Shown one piece after another: positions 32,263 to 41,700 of a stretch of DNA of 50,617 nucleotides. The position numbers and the translations under genes are program-made. The number at the start of each line of letters is the position of its first letter. The stretch's first letter is position 1. The DNA lies in the NCBI GenBank assembly GCA_017940575.1, contig JAGAYJ010000015.1:81083-131699 (forward strand). Reading direction: 5' to 3'. The notes under the pieces are model-generated. The model was not told the DNA's origin and did not search any database. It saw only the letters and a program-made list of their open reading frames with translations. The DNA comes from Bacilli bacterium (GTDB lineage: Bacteria > Bacillota_I > Bacilli_A > RF39 > UBA660).

Positions 32263-33969
32263 ATGAAAAAGATATTATCTTATTTATTAGTTATATTAAC
32301 TACATTTTTATTCATAGGATTAGTTAAAGCTGAATCAATAAGTTCTATAAAAATGGATGTGTATGTTGACTCATTTGGTGATGCTCATGTAACAGAAGTA
32401 TGGGATGCATATCCAACTGAGAAGACTGAATATTATCATGCTTATTATAATATTGGAGAGTCTTCTATTACAGATTTAAAAGTAAAAGATGAAGAACATG
32501 AATATACATATATTGATTGGGATTTAGATGGAACTATTGATGATAAAAAATATCATTATGGATATAATTATGACTATGATGGTGTTGAATTATGCTTTGG
32601 TAAAAGTAGTTACCACCGTCATACATATACACTAACTTATACAATTAAAAACTTTGTATATAATACTCTAGACGATAAACAAGTTATGTATTGGACAATG
32701 CTTAATAAAATTAATCCAGCTCCAAGTGAAGTAGAAATTAAAATATATGGAGATACACCTTTTAGTGATACTTTACCTGTTTGGGGATATGGAAACTATG
32801 GTGGACTTGCATATGTTTATGATGGAGCAATCTATTTATCAAATGATCATTTAAGTAATAGTGATTCAATGGTTTTTTTAGCTGAGTTTGATGAGAAGAT
32901 ATTTAATACTGAAAAAGTATTTAATTATACAATAGATGATATTAAAGAGATGGCAGAAGAAGGAGCTACTCATTATGTAGAAAAAAATAAATCATCCATC
33001 TTTGATGTGATAATGGGCGTTATTGTATTTTTGTTTAATTTTGGAATTTGGTTTATTATTATCATAGCTGCAATACTTTCATCTAAGCCTAATTATGGTA
33101 CAAAAAAATTAAAATTTTCTAAAGATTTTAAAAAACTTCCAACAGGAAATAACTTAAATATGTTTAGAGATTTACCTTGTAATAAAGATATAAAAAGAGC
33201 TTATTGGATAGCTGGTGAATATGGCTTAATGAAGAAGAAAACCGACTTTTTAGGTAGTATGCTTCTTAAATGGATAAAGGAAGAAAAAGTTAAAGTTGTA
33301 AATGAGGCTAAAGGTACAGTGTTTAAGCGTGAAGATACAAAGATTGTCTTTAATACACCTTCAATTGAAACAGGTGATATTAATGAAGATAATTTATATA
33401 AATACATGTATGAAGCAAGTCGTGACGGTATATTAGAGAATAAAGAGTTTGAACGCTGGTGTACAAAACATTATTCTAAAATGCTTAACTGGTTTGATAA
33501 AGTTATCGATAGTGAAACAGATAAATTAGTTAAAGAAGGTAAAATTGATAAAATAGAATCTAATAGCTTATTTAAAAGTACAGAATATAAAGTAAATGAT
33601 TCTATGTATGAAGAAGCAGTTAAAATGGCAGGACTAAAAAAATTCTTTAAAGAATTTGATAATATGTCTGATAAAGAGGCAATTGATGTTCATCTATGGG
33701 AAGAGTATTTAATGTATGCTCAAATATTTGGTGTAGCTGAGAAAGTTGCTAAACAATTTAAAAAACTATATCCAGATGTTATTACTGATTATGATTATAA
33801 TACATTTATATATATTAACTCAGTATCATATTCTGGAATTAGTAGCGCTAGTAGTGCTTATTCAAGAGCTCAAAGCTATTCATCAGGTGGAGGAGGATTC
33901 TCATCTGGTGGAGGTGGAGGAGGTTCCTTTGGTGGAGGAGGAGGCTCTTTCGGAGGAGGATCACGTTAA
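32263..33969 (+). CDS. DUF2207 membrane protein with Gly-rich tail
   Basis: Signal peptide (about residues 1-23), an extracellular beta-rich DUF2207 domain (about 25-220, opening IKMDVYVDSFGDAHVTEVWD), a membrane helix (about 247-270) and a long cytoplasmic alpha/beta region. The C-terminus is a Ser/Gly run of the type GGGGSFGGG that ends in SR. This arrangement defines the family; the function is unknown. 568 aa is normal. Directly follows pdp (1 nt), behind AGGAGGAT. Families of this type often neighbour LemA in other genomes, and lemA is at 4.98 kb here. Confidence 0.85.
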   Translation: MKKILSYLLVILTTFLFIGLVKAESISSIKMDVYVDSFGDAHVTEVWDAYPTEKTEYYHAYYNIGESSITDLKVKDEEHEYTYIDWDLDGTIDDKKYHYGYNYDYDGVELCFGKSSYHRHTYTLTYTIKNFVYNTLDDKQVMYWTMLNKINPAPSEVEIKIYGDTPFSDTLPVWGYGNYGGLAYVYDGAIYLSNDHLSNSDSMVFLAEFDEKIFNTEKVFNYTIDDIKEMAEEGATHYVEKNKSSIFDVIMGVIVFLFNFGIWFIIIIAAILSSKPNYGTKKLKFSKDFKKLPTGNNLNMFRDLPCNKDIKRAYWIAGEYGLMKKKTDFLGSMLLKWIKEEKVKVVNEAKGTVFKREDTKIVFNTPSIETGDINEDNLYKYMYEASRDGILENKEFERWCTKHYSKMLNWFDKVIDSETDKLVKEGKIDKIESNSLFKSTEYKVNDSMYEEAVKMAGLKKFFKEFDNMSDKEAIDVHLWEEYLMYAQIFGVAEKVAKQFKKLYPDVITDYDYNTFIYINSVSYSGISSASSAYSRAQSYSSGGGGFSSGGGGGGSFGGGGGSFGGGSR

Positions 33970-33993
33970 AAAGAGTTTAATACTCTTTTTTTT
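33968..33993 (+). terminator. intrinsic terminator of pdp-DUF2207
   Basis: AAAAAGAGT (33968-33976), loop TTAAT, ACTCTTTTT (33982-33990), then T. Confidence 0.85.
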
Positions 33994-34107
33994 GACAATA
34001 ATTTTACTTTAATAATCATATAATTAAGTTAGATATAACTTATATAAAAACTTTATATCTTTTATTTTTAAAATTTTTATTGTATAATTAAAATAGGAGT
34101 TGAAAAT

Positions 34108-34506
34108 ATGAGAGATAAGAATTTTTCAAATTTAGAGGCCATAGCTAAAAAAAGAGAAGTAATGCTAAATGATGCAATTAAATCTATGGATAGTTTCGAA
34201 GTCATGAAAGCTAGTAATGAAAGTACCATTCAAAAATATAAAATTGATGAGATAAAATATAAAACAACGATTAAAGAACTTAATGAATATATTGAAATCT
34301 ATAAAGGAAAAGTAGATGAGTTAGAAAAAAACAATACGAAAGATGATAAAGAAATTGTAAACCTTAGAAAAAAACTATTACTTCAAGATGCAGATATTTC
34401 AACTCTAAAATCAATATTAGATTTATTTGTTCAAGAATATGGAATTGATAAAGTAATGGAAATTACTAAATTAGAAAAAAAGAAAATAGAAAGTTATTTA
34501 AAATAG
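34108..34506 (+). CDS. coiled-coil protein, 132 aa, unknown
   Basis: Unrecognised. Almost entirely charged helix; a coiled coil spans about residues 50-105 (YKTTIKELNEYIEIYKGKVD). No membrane segment. The last 30 residues (EYGIDKVMEITKLEKKKIES) look like a small separate helical motif. A TATAAT-type -10 (34083-34088) and GGAGTTG precede the ATG. The EIIB-like gene follows 7 nt later, so they are one operon. Confidence 0.72.
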   Translation: MRDKNFSNLEAIAKKREVMLNDAIKSMDSFEVMKASNESTIQKYKIDEIKYKTTIKELNEYIEIYKGKVDELEKNNTKDDKEIVNLRKKLLLQDADISTLKSILDLFVQEYGIDKVMEITKLEKKKIESYLK

Positions 34507-34513
34507 GTGAGGT

Positions 34514-34828
34514 ATGAATTATATTGAATATTTATTAATACTAATTATAATGCTTATAATAGCATTCGCAATTACAAAATCAAAAAAGAAAGATTTTAAA
34601 ATTAATACAAATAAACTTGTTATGTATCTAGGTGGTAGAGATAATATAATTGAATATGAATATAATAAATCAAGATTTATAGTTAATTTAAAAGATGTAT
34701 CAAAAGTTAATAAGGAAGCTATTCAAAAATTAGGAGCTCAAGGTATAGTTGAGATAGAAAATCAACTTAAAATCATCTTAGGAGAAGATGCTAGATTAAT
34801 AAAAAGATATATAGATGAGTTAAAATAA
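34514..34828 (+). CDS. membrane-tethered PTS EIIB-like domain without active Cys
   Basis: One N-terminal membrane helix (about residues 5-22) joins a domain of about 75 residues. It resembles glucose-type PTS EIIB: NKLVMYLGGRDNII, the strand with SRFIVNLKDVSKVNKEAIQK, then LGAQGIVEIENQLKIILGED. The phosphorylated Cys, normally in a CITRLR motif after the first helix, is replaced: the sequence there is YEYNKSRFIV. So the EIIB fold seems kept without chemistry, and no EIIC or EIIA gene is close. Likely a membrane-bound regulatory or scaffold protein; that is inference. AGGTGAG precedes the ATG. Confidence 0.75.
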   Translation: MNYIEYLLILIIMLIIAFAITKSKKKDFKINTNKLVMYLGGRDNIIEYEYNKSRFIVNLKDVSKVNKEAIQKLGAQGIVEIENQLKIILGEDARLIKRYIDELK

Positions 34829-34846
34829 TATTTAACTCTTTTTTTT
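34817..34846 (+). terminator. intrinsic terminator
   Basis: GAGTTAAA (34817-34824), loop ATAATA, TTTAACTC (34831-34838), then T8. It overlaps the stop. Confidence 0.85.
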
Positions 34847-34900
34847 CGACATTTATCGACATAAATAAAATGTATAATTATGTCGAAAGGTGATGATTAT

Positions 34901-36103
34901 ATGTTTAATGGATTAATAATAAATTTGGTTTTAGTAACATTTCCAATTATGCTTTATTTTATATATGTTACTTATTCTAAAACATTAGACTTTAAAAAAA
35001 ATAATTTATTTTTAGATTGTGCATTGATAAGTTCTTATTACTTAATATATAAATTAGGCTATTTTGAAGTTAATGGAATATACTTTATATTAATTGATAT
35101 ATTACTTGTTATTTCATATTTAAAGAAAAGATATATAACATCTTTGATATTATCTATTTTATTAATTAATTATTACTATCATATGTTTAATATAAGTATT
35201 TTTATATTTATATATGAATATATAATGTATTCTTTCTTATACTTTATAATAAAAAAAAGACATCTTTTTATAAATATATTTTCTGTTTTAAAAATAGTTA
35301 TGTTCGTTATTTATTTAATGCTTAGTAATAATAGCTTTAACATTTTAAATATTTTATTTTTACTATTAACATTTATATTAATTATTAATTTTATTGCTTA
35401 TTTGTTTTTACTTACCTCAGATGTTGTATCTTTATATATGGATATTAAAGAAATTGATAAAGAAAAAAGATTAGTTGATTCATTATTTAAAATAACACAT
35501 GAGATAAAAAATCCTATAGCTGTATGCAAGGGTTATTTGGATATGTTTGATATAAATAATACAGATCACTTTAAAAAATATATTCCAATTATTAAATCTG
35601 AAATTAATAGAGTTTTAACACTCTTAGAAGACTTTTTGTCTATATCAAAAATTAAAATTGAAAAAGATGAGATGGATATTTGTTATTTAATAGAAGATAC
35701 AATTAACTGTTTTAAGCCTATTTTAAAAAATAAAAAAATAAAAATTGAGGCTAATAATATAGATGATGAAATTTATATTGTAGCTGATTATAATAGATTA
35801 AAACAAACACTTGTTAATATAATTAAAAATAGTGTTGAAGCAATTAAAAATGATGGTTTAATTAAAATTGATTTAAAGAAAAATAAAAATAGAATATCTA
35901 TTATTATTGAGGATAATGGTGATGGAATGGATAGTTGTGAAATTGATAAAATAAAAGAAGCTTTTTATACAACAAAAGAAAAAGGGACAGGACTTGGTAT
36001 TTACTTATCAAATGAAATTATAAAAGCACATCAAGGTGAACTTAATTATTCATCTATAAAGAATATTGGTACAAAGACAATAATAACACTTCCTTATAAC
36101 TAA
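34901..36103 (+). CDS. orphan membrane sensor histidine kinase
   Basis: About six or seven hydrophobic helices (residues 1-175) form the sensor, with no extracellular domain or PAS. HisKA carries THEIKNPIAVCKGYLD with the phospho-acceptor His near residue 200. HATPase_c shows IIKNSVEAI (N box), EDNGDGMD (G1) and KGTGLGIYLS (G2). The membrane layout and H box resemble Bacillus KinB-type sporulation kinases, which are also unlinked to a response regulator, as here; this is inference. Start is ATG 34901 with AAAGGTGAT upstream and TATAAT at 34873-34878. Confidence 0.92.
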   Translation: MFNGLIINLVLVTFPIMLYFIYVTYSKTLDFKKNNLFLDCALISSYYLIYKLGYFEVNGIYFILIDILLVISYLKKRYITSLILSILLINYYYHMFNISIFIFIYEYIMYSFLYFIIKKRHLFINIFSVLKIVMFVIYLMLSNNSFNILNILFLLLTFILIINFIAYLFLLTSDVVSLYMDIKEIDKEKRLVDSLFKITHEIKNPIAVCKGYLDMFDINNTDHFKKYIPIIKSEINRVLTLLEDFLSISKIKIEKDEMDICYLIEDTINCFKPILKNKKIKIEANNIDDEIYIVADYNRLKQTLVNIIKNSVEAIKNDGLIKIDLKKNKNRISIIIEDNGDGMDSCEIDKIKEAFYTTKEKGTGLGIYLSNEIIKAHQGELNYSSIKNIGTKTIITLPYN

Positions 36104-36162
36104 TAGTCTTTTTTTTTAATTAATTTTATGGTATATTATTTTGAGATAAAAGAGGTGATTTT

Positions 36163-36897
36163 ATGTTAGAAGGCAAATGTGCATTAATTACAGGATGTAC
36201 TAGTTCAATAGGTTCTTCAGTAGCGCATATTTTAGCTTTAGAAAAATGCAATATTATAATTCATTATAATCGAAATGAAGAAAAAGCAAACAATTTAAAA
36301 GAAGAACTAATTAGTAAATATAATGTAAAATGTATGACAATCAAATGTGATTTATCTAATAATGAAGAAATAGAAGAAATGTTTAATAAAATAGATTATG
36401 TAGATATTCTAATTAACAATGCAGCAATAGAATTAACAACTGATTTTATGGATAAAACATACAAGGATTTTAGTAATGTTTTAAATGTTAATTTAGTAGC
36501 GCCTTTTATTCTTAGCAGATACTTTGGAAGTATGATGTATAAAAATAAATGGGGAAAAATTATTAATATTTCAAGTAATAATGCGATAGATAAATATTCT
36601 CCTTCTACTTTAGAATATGATGCTTCTAAAGCTGGACTTATTTCACTTACTCATAATTTAGCTTTAGAGTATGCTCCATATGTAAATGTAAATGCTATCG
36701 CACCAGGATGGATTATGTCTAGTAAAGTTTCAAAATTAAATGAAGAACTAGATGGAATGTTAGAAAGTGAAGAATCTAAAAAAATATTAAAAAATAGATT
36801 TGGTAGTCCTGATGAAGTAGCAACTCTTGTATTGTTTTTAATTAAAAATGATTATATAAATAATGAAGTTATTAGAATTGATGGAGGAAGTTTATGA
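36163..36897 (+). CDS. short-chain dehydrogenase/reductase (FabG/YmfI-like)
   Basis: Classical NAD(P)-dependent SDR of 244 aa. The nucleotide motif TGCTSSIG (residues 10-17; one Gly replaced by Cys or Ser compared with TGxxxGIG), NNAA, the catalytic Ser in ISSNN and YDASKAG with Tyr and Lys are visible, followed by PGWI. Similar to FabG and to the EF-P-modifying reductase YmfI; the substrate cannot be told from sequence. AGAGGTGAT precedes the ATG. Its TGA overlaps ynbB by 4 bases, suggesting coupled expression. Confidence 0.88.
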   Translation: MLEGKCALITGCTSSIGSSVAHILALEKCNIIIHYNRNEEKANNLKEELISKYNVKCMTIKCDLSNNEEIEEMFNKIDYVDILINNAAIELTTDFMDKTYKDFSNVLNVNLVAPFILSRYFGSMMYKNKWGKIINISSNNAIDKYSPSTLEYDASKAGLISLTHNLALEYAPYVNVNAIAPGWIMSSKVSKLNEELDGMLESEESKKILKNRFGSPDEVATLVLFLIKNDYINNEVIRIDGGSL

Positions 36898-38117
36898 TAG
36901 AAGAAAAAGTTGAATTAGCGGAATTAGAACTCAAAGATATATTTAATAAAGTAGATGAAGTGGAATTTTTTAATAGTAAGAAAGTTTTAGATGCCTTTAA
37001 GAAAAATAATTTATCCGAAATACATTTTAATGCAACAACTGGATATGGTTATGATGATATCGGAAGAGATACAATAGAGAGAATTTATGCTGATATATTT
37101 AAAGCAGAAGATGCTTTAGTTAGAAGTCAATTTATATCAGGATCACATGCATTAACTGTTTGTTTATTTGGACTTTTAAGACCAGGTGATTTAATGCTTT
37201 CTATATCTGGTACTCCATATGATACATTACACGAAGTAATAGGTATAAAAGAGAATAATTCATCTTTAAAATCATTTGGAATTGATTATGATGAAATAGA
37301 TTTATTAAATAATGATTTTGATTATGAAAAAATAAAAGACTATTTAAAAAACACAAAAGTTAAATTGATTGAAATACAAAGATCAAGAGGATATTCTAAC
37401 AGAGAAACACTTACTATAGATAAAGTAGAAAAAGTAATTAAGTTAATTAAAAATATTAGCCCAGATACAATTATTATGATTGATAATTGTTATTGTGAAT
37501 TTGTTGATAAAGTAGAACCTACTGAAGTAGGTGCGGATATAATAGTTGGATCACTAATTAAAAATTTAGGTGCTGGAATTGCTCCTAATGGTGCATATAT
37601 AGTTGGTCGTAAAGAATTAGTACATCTTGCAAGTGAAAGATTAAATTTACCAGGTGAGGCTAAAGAAGTTGGTCCATCACTTGGCCAAAATAAATTGATT
37701 TTACAAGGACTTTTTATGGCTCCAAGCGTTGTTGCATCAGCTCTTAAAACATCAATACTTACAAGTTATATGTTAGAAAATTTAGGATGCTTAGTATCAC
37801 CTAAATATAATGAACCTCATGCAGATATAGTATGTGCAATAACATTTAATGATCCAGATAAGCTAATCAAATATGTTCAAGGTATACAAGCAGCATCTCC
37901 AATTGATGCAAATGCTATACCTGAACCTTGGGATATGCCAGGATATAGCGATAAAGTAATAATGGCAAGTGGATCATTTACTCAAGGATCTAGTATAGAA
38001 TTATCTTGTGATGGACCGATTAGAGAACCATATATTGCTTATCAACAAGGTGCACTAACTTATACTTATGGTAAACTTGGACTTATTTCAGCTTTAAAAA
38101 AATTAATAGGTGAATAA
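36894..38117 (+). CDS. ynbB: PLP-dependent YnbB/methionine gamma-lyase-like protein
   Basis: Cys/Met-metabolism PLP enzyme of the YnbB (aluminum resistance protein) family. Visible blocks: FNATTGYGYDDIGRDTIERI, SQFISGSHALTVCLFGLLRPG, MIDNCYCEFV before the PLP lysine region GSLIKNLGAGIAPNGAYI (Lys in SLIKNLG), and GPSLGQNKLILQGLFMAPSV. 407 aa is normal. Substrate uncertain; the family is close to methionine gamma-lyase. Translationally coupled with the SDR gene before it and the 82-aa gene after it. Confidence 0.92.
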   Translation: MIEEKVELAELELKDIFNKVDEVEFFNSKKVLDAFKKNNLSEIHFNATTGYGYDDIGRDTIERIYADIFKAEDALVRSQFISGSHALTVCLFGLLRPGDLMLSISGTPYDTLHEVIGIKENNSSLKSFGIDYDEIDLLNNDFDYEKIKDYLKNTKVKLIEIQRSRGYSNRETLTIDKVEKVIKLIKNISPDTIIMIDNCYCEFVDKVEPTEVGADIIVGSLIKNLGAGIAPNGAYIVGRKELVHLASERLNLPGEAKEVGPSLGQNKLILQGLFMAPSVVASALKTSILTSYMLENLGCLVSPKYNEPHADIVCAITFNDPDKLIKYVQGIQAASPIDANAIPEPWDMPGYSDKVIMASGSFTQGSSIELSCDGPIREPYIAYQQGALTYTYGKLGLISALKKLIGE

Positions 38118-38365
38118 TGGACGAATATATAAAAACAATAAATGTTGAAAAAGACTTTATGCGTGATATTGGAAATGGCATTATGCTAAATAATAAAGAA
38201 GAAGAAATACTTAAAAGAGTAGGAATTAATTATAAAGCTTGTTCATCTCTTAATGATTTATTATTTCAAATTGAAGATTATCTAATAGATTATGAAGATG
38301 ATGAACTAGAAGTTTTATCTTGTAGATTAGCTGAATTTAACTATTATAATAATACGAATAAATAG
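38117..38365 (+). CDS. small acidic protein, 82 aa, unknown
   Basis: Unrecognised. Its ATG shares a base with the ynbB TAA. The product is acidic, helical and soluble, with a cluster DYLIDYEDDELEVLS near the end. Position at the 3' end of the SDR-ynbB operon suggests a role linked to those enzymes, but nothing in the sequence shows what. Confidence 0.65.
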   Translation: MDEYIKTINVEKDFMRDIGNGIMLNNKEEEILKRVGINYKACSSLNDLLFQIEDYLIDYEDDELEVLSCRLAEFNYYNNTNK

Positions 38366-38368
38366 TTT

Positions 38369-38397
38369 AAACACAACCATAAGAGTTGTGTTTTTTC
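38369..38397 (+). terminator. intrinsic terminator of SDR-ynbB operon
   Basis: AAACACAAC (38369-38377), loop CATAAGA, GTTGTGTTT (38385-38393), then TTT. Confidence 0.85.
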
Positions 38398-38456
38398 TTG
38401 ATAAAATATATTTATAATGATATACTTTAAATAGATAATTATAAGGGTATGATAAA

Positions 38457-38687
38457 ATGAAGAAATTTATATTAGGAATTTTAGTTGGATTATTAGTTGG
38501 AACAGGATTAGTTTATGCAGCAACTATTTTTTACGATGCTGAAGAAGTATCATATACACCAAGTGATACTTCTTGGAAAGTATCAACGGTAGATCAAGCC
38601 TTAAACGATATAAAAGCAAAAAGTGGAAGTGCTCTAACTAATTTAAAAAATACGAATATAACAAAAGCAGTATACTATATTGGATAA
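38457..38687 (+). CDS. small exported protein, 76 aa, with YTPSD-type domain
   Basis: A signal peptide or N-terminal helix (about residues 1-22, ending YAAT) is followed by a polar domain with the pattern SYTPSDTSWKVSTVDQALND. I recall this SYTPSDxSWxVxxVxxALxDL pattern as common in uncharacterised exported proteins of gut Firmicutes, usually at the N-terminus of longer proteins; here little follows, so this may be a minimal form or a shortened one. AAGGGTATG-like weak binding site. Own terminator at 38686-38714. Confidence 0.7.
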   Translation: MKKFILGILVGLLVGTGLVYAATIFYDAEEVSYTPSDTSWKVSTVDQALNDIKAKSGSALTNLKNTNITKAVYYIG

Positions 38688-38714
38688 AAGGACTAATTGA
38701 TAAGTCCTTTTTGT
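38686..38714 (+). terminator. intrinsic terminator
   Basis: AAAAGGACT (38686-38694), loop AATTGATA, AGTCCTTTT (38703-38711), then T. It overlaps the stop. Confidence 0.85.
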
Positions 38715-38796
38715 TTTTGAAAATAAATTGCCTAAAAATGTCAAATAAGGTTTATTAAAAACATTATTTTTGATACAATTGATATAGGGTGGTATT

Positions 38797-41700
38797 ATGC
38801 AAGATAATTTAGAAAAATTACTTAAAAAAATTAACTTAGATAATAGTTTATATAAATATTTTGAAGGCGGAAAATTAGATAGAATTATCTTAAATAATAC
38901 AAAGGATAACTGCACTGTAGTGCTTAATTTAAAAGACCACTTAGATTTAGATTTATATTTAAAAATGGAAGAACTTTTAAATAGTTATTTTAAAATAAAA
39001 ACTAATTTAAATATAATATCAGGTGGTAATAACCATAAAGAATTTTATAAATACTATGATTTTTTTGTGGATAAATTAAATATAGAAGAGTTAAAAGGAA
39101 ACGATGATATTTTATATAAAGCAGGTACTCTTACAATTGAAACTAATGATTTAGTTGATAAGACTAAGCTAAAAGAATTAGAAAATTCGCTTAATAAAGT
39201 AGGATATTTAGTTAAAATTAAATTAGAAGAGAAAAAGGAAGTTACTAGACCAGTTATAGTAGAACAACCTGCATTTGAACCAGTTCAAGAGGAAAAAGCA
39301 AAACCTAAATTCAACTATGTAAGAAAAGATAAAGTAAAAGAAGACCATCCAGATGTTTTATATGGAAGACTCATTAATGATACATTTACTCGTATGGATA
39401 CAATAGTAGAAGTTAATCAAACTGTAACTGTTGAAGCGTTTGTATTTGGTAGTGAGCTTAGAGAAATTAAAACAAAAGATGGTAGAGAATTTAAAATATT
39501 AAACTTAAAATTAACAGATTATACAGATAGTATATATGCAACACTTTTCATGAATGGTACAGAAGAAGTTCCTAAAGTAGAAGATGGTAAATGGTATAAG
39601 ATTAGAGCACGTGTTAAAGAAGCTGATAAATATAATCCTGATATATCACTTTCTATTTTAGATATTAATATTTTAGAAAAAGAGATTGAAGAAGTAATAG
39701 ATGATGCACCAGTTAAAAGAGTTGAGTTACATGCTCATACAATGATGAGTCAAATGGATGGTGTAGTAACACCAGATGATTTAGTTAAGACTGCTAAAAA
39801 ATGGGGTATGAGAGGTATTGCTGTAACTGATCATAATGGTTGTCAAGCATTTCCTAATGTATTTAACTTAATAAAAGGAATGAATAAAGGATTAGATGAA
39901 AAAGATAAGTTCTTGGGTATTTATGGTACAGAGCTTACTTTAATAGATGATACAGTTAATATTGTAAAAAGACCAACTAATACAAAACTGTTAGATAATA
40001 CTTATGTAGTATTCGACCTTGAGACTACAGGATTTAATGCAGGTGGTAAAGACTCAATTATTGAAATAGGTGCTGTTAAACTAAAAGACGGAATGATTAT
40101 AGATAGATATGATCAATTAATAGATCCAGAAGTGGAAATTAGTGAACGTATTACCTCTGTCACTAGTATTACTAATGAAATGGTTAAAGGAAAACCAAAA
40201 GAGAAAGAATCAGTAATAGCATTTAAGAATTGGATAGGTGACCTACCTTTAGTTGCTCACAATGCTAAATTCGATACATCATTTTTAGAGATGGCTTATA
40301 AAAAATATGACTTAGGAGAACTAACTAATCCCGTTATAGATACATTAGAGCTATCTCGTACAATGGATAATACTTATGCAAGACATAGTTTATCTGCTTT
40401 AGTTAAAAGATATAATGTTCCTTTTGATGAAGAATCACATCATAGAGCTGACTATGATGCTGAGGGAACTGCTTTAGTATTTGCTAAAATGTTAACTAAA
40501 TTAAATAATACAAACTATGAGTTAATGACAGATTTAGATAAATTAGTATCTAAGGATGAAATACATAAATATGGTAGATCATTCCATGTTAATTTACTTT
40601 GTTTAAATAAAACAGGACTTAAAAACTTATTTAAAATTATATCGTTAGCTAATACTACATATTTATATAAAACACCAAGAATATTAAGAAGTGTTATTGA
40701 AGAACATAGAGAAGGCTTACTTATTGGTAGTGGATGCTATGAATCTGAAGTATTTATAGAAGCAAGAAGTAAATCAGAAGAAGAGCTTGCTAATATAATA
40801 AGTTTTTATGACTATGTAGAGATACAACCACTTGATTTATATTCCCATTTGCTAGAATCAGGTGACTTTGGATCAAAAGAAGAATTAATTGAAGTTGTTA
40901 AAAAAATTATTAAAACAACTGAAGATTCAGGAAAGATAGTTGTTGCAACAGGAGATGTACATCATTTAAAACCTGAAGATAAAATCTATAGAGAAATTAT
41001 AGTTAATCAAAAAGTACCAGGTGGAGGAAGACATCCTTTAGCTCGTTATAATAAAATTCCTAGTTATCATTTTAGAACAACTCGTGAGATGCTATCTGAC
41101 TTTGCTTATTTAGGGGAAGATAAAGCATATGAATTAGTAGTAACTAATACTAATAAAATAGCTGATATGATTAGTGATATTGAAGTTATCATAGATACTG
41201 GTGGAGTACCATTCTCACCACGTGTTAAAAATGATGATGGAACATATCTAGACTGTCCAAGAGTTGTAACAGATTTAGTTTATGAAAAAGCAGAATCATG
41301 GTATGGGTCTCCACTTCCTTATAACATAGAAGAGAGAATTGCTAAAGAGTTATATGGAGATATTGTATTTACGGCTGTTAAATATAACTTAGGCGATAAT
41401 TATACAGATGAAGTTGGATTTAAAACACTTCATGATGTAATATTAAAAGGATCAGATAATACAAAAGGATATGTTAGAGAATATCTAAAGAAAACTATTG
41501 AAGAAGAATTAACTGATGAAGAGTTAGAAAAAAAATTAAAATCTTCACTAGGTGGTGTAATAGGAGCAGGATTCGACCCAATTTATCTAATTGCTCAAAG
41601 ACTTGTTAAAAAGTCTAACAATGATGGATTCTTAGTAGGTTCTCGTGGATCTGTTGGATCAAGCTTTGTAGCAACCATGATGGGTATAACTGAGGTTAAC

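Noticed and set aside
33746-34012. Open frame in another phase over the end of the DUF2207 gene
   Set aside because: It arises from the Gly-rich repeat read in another frame, and it crosses the terminator at 33968.
36060-36118. Terminator after the histidine kinase gene
   Set aside because: A T run follows GTCTT, but the only pairing partner (AAGAC) is about 30 nt upstream with a weak stem, so I did not list it.
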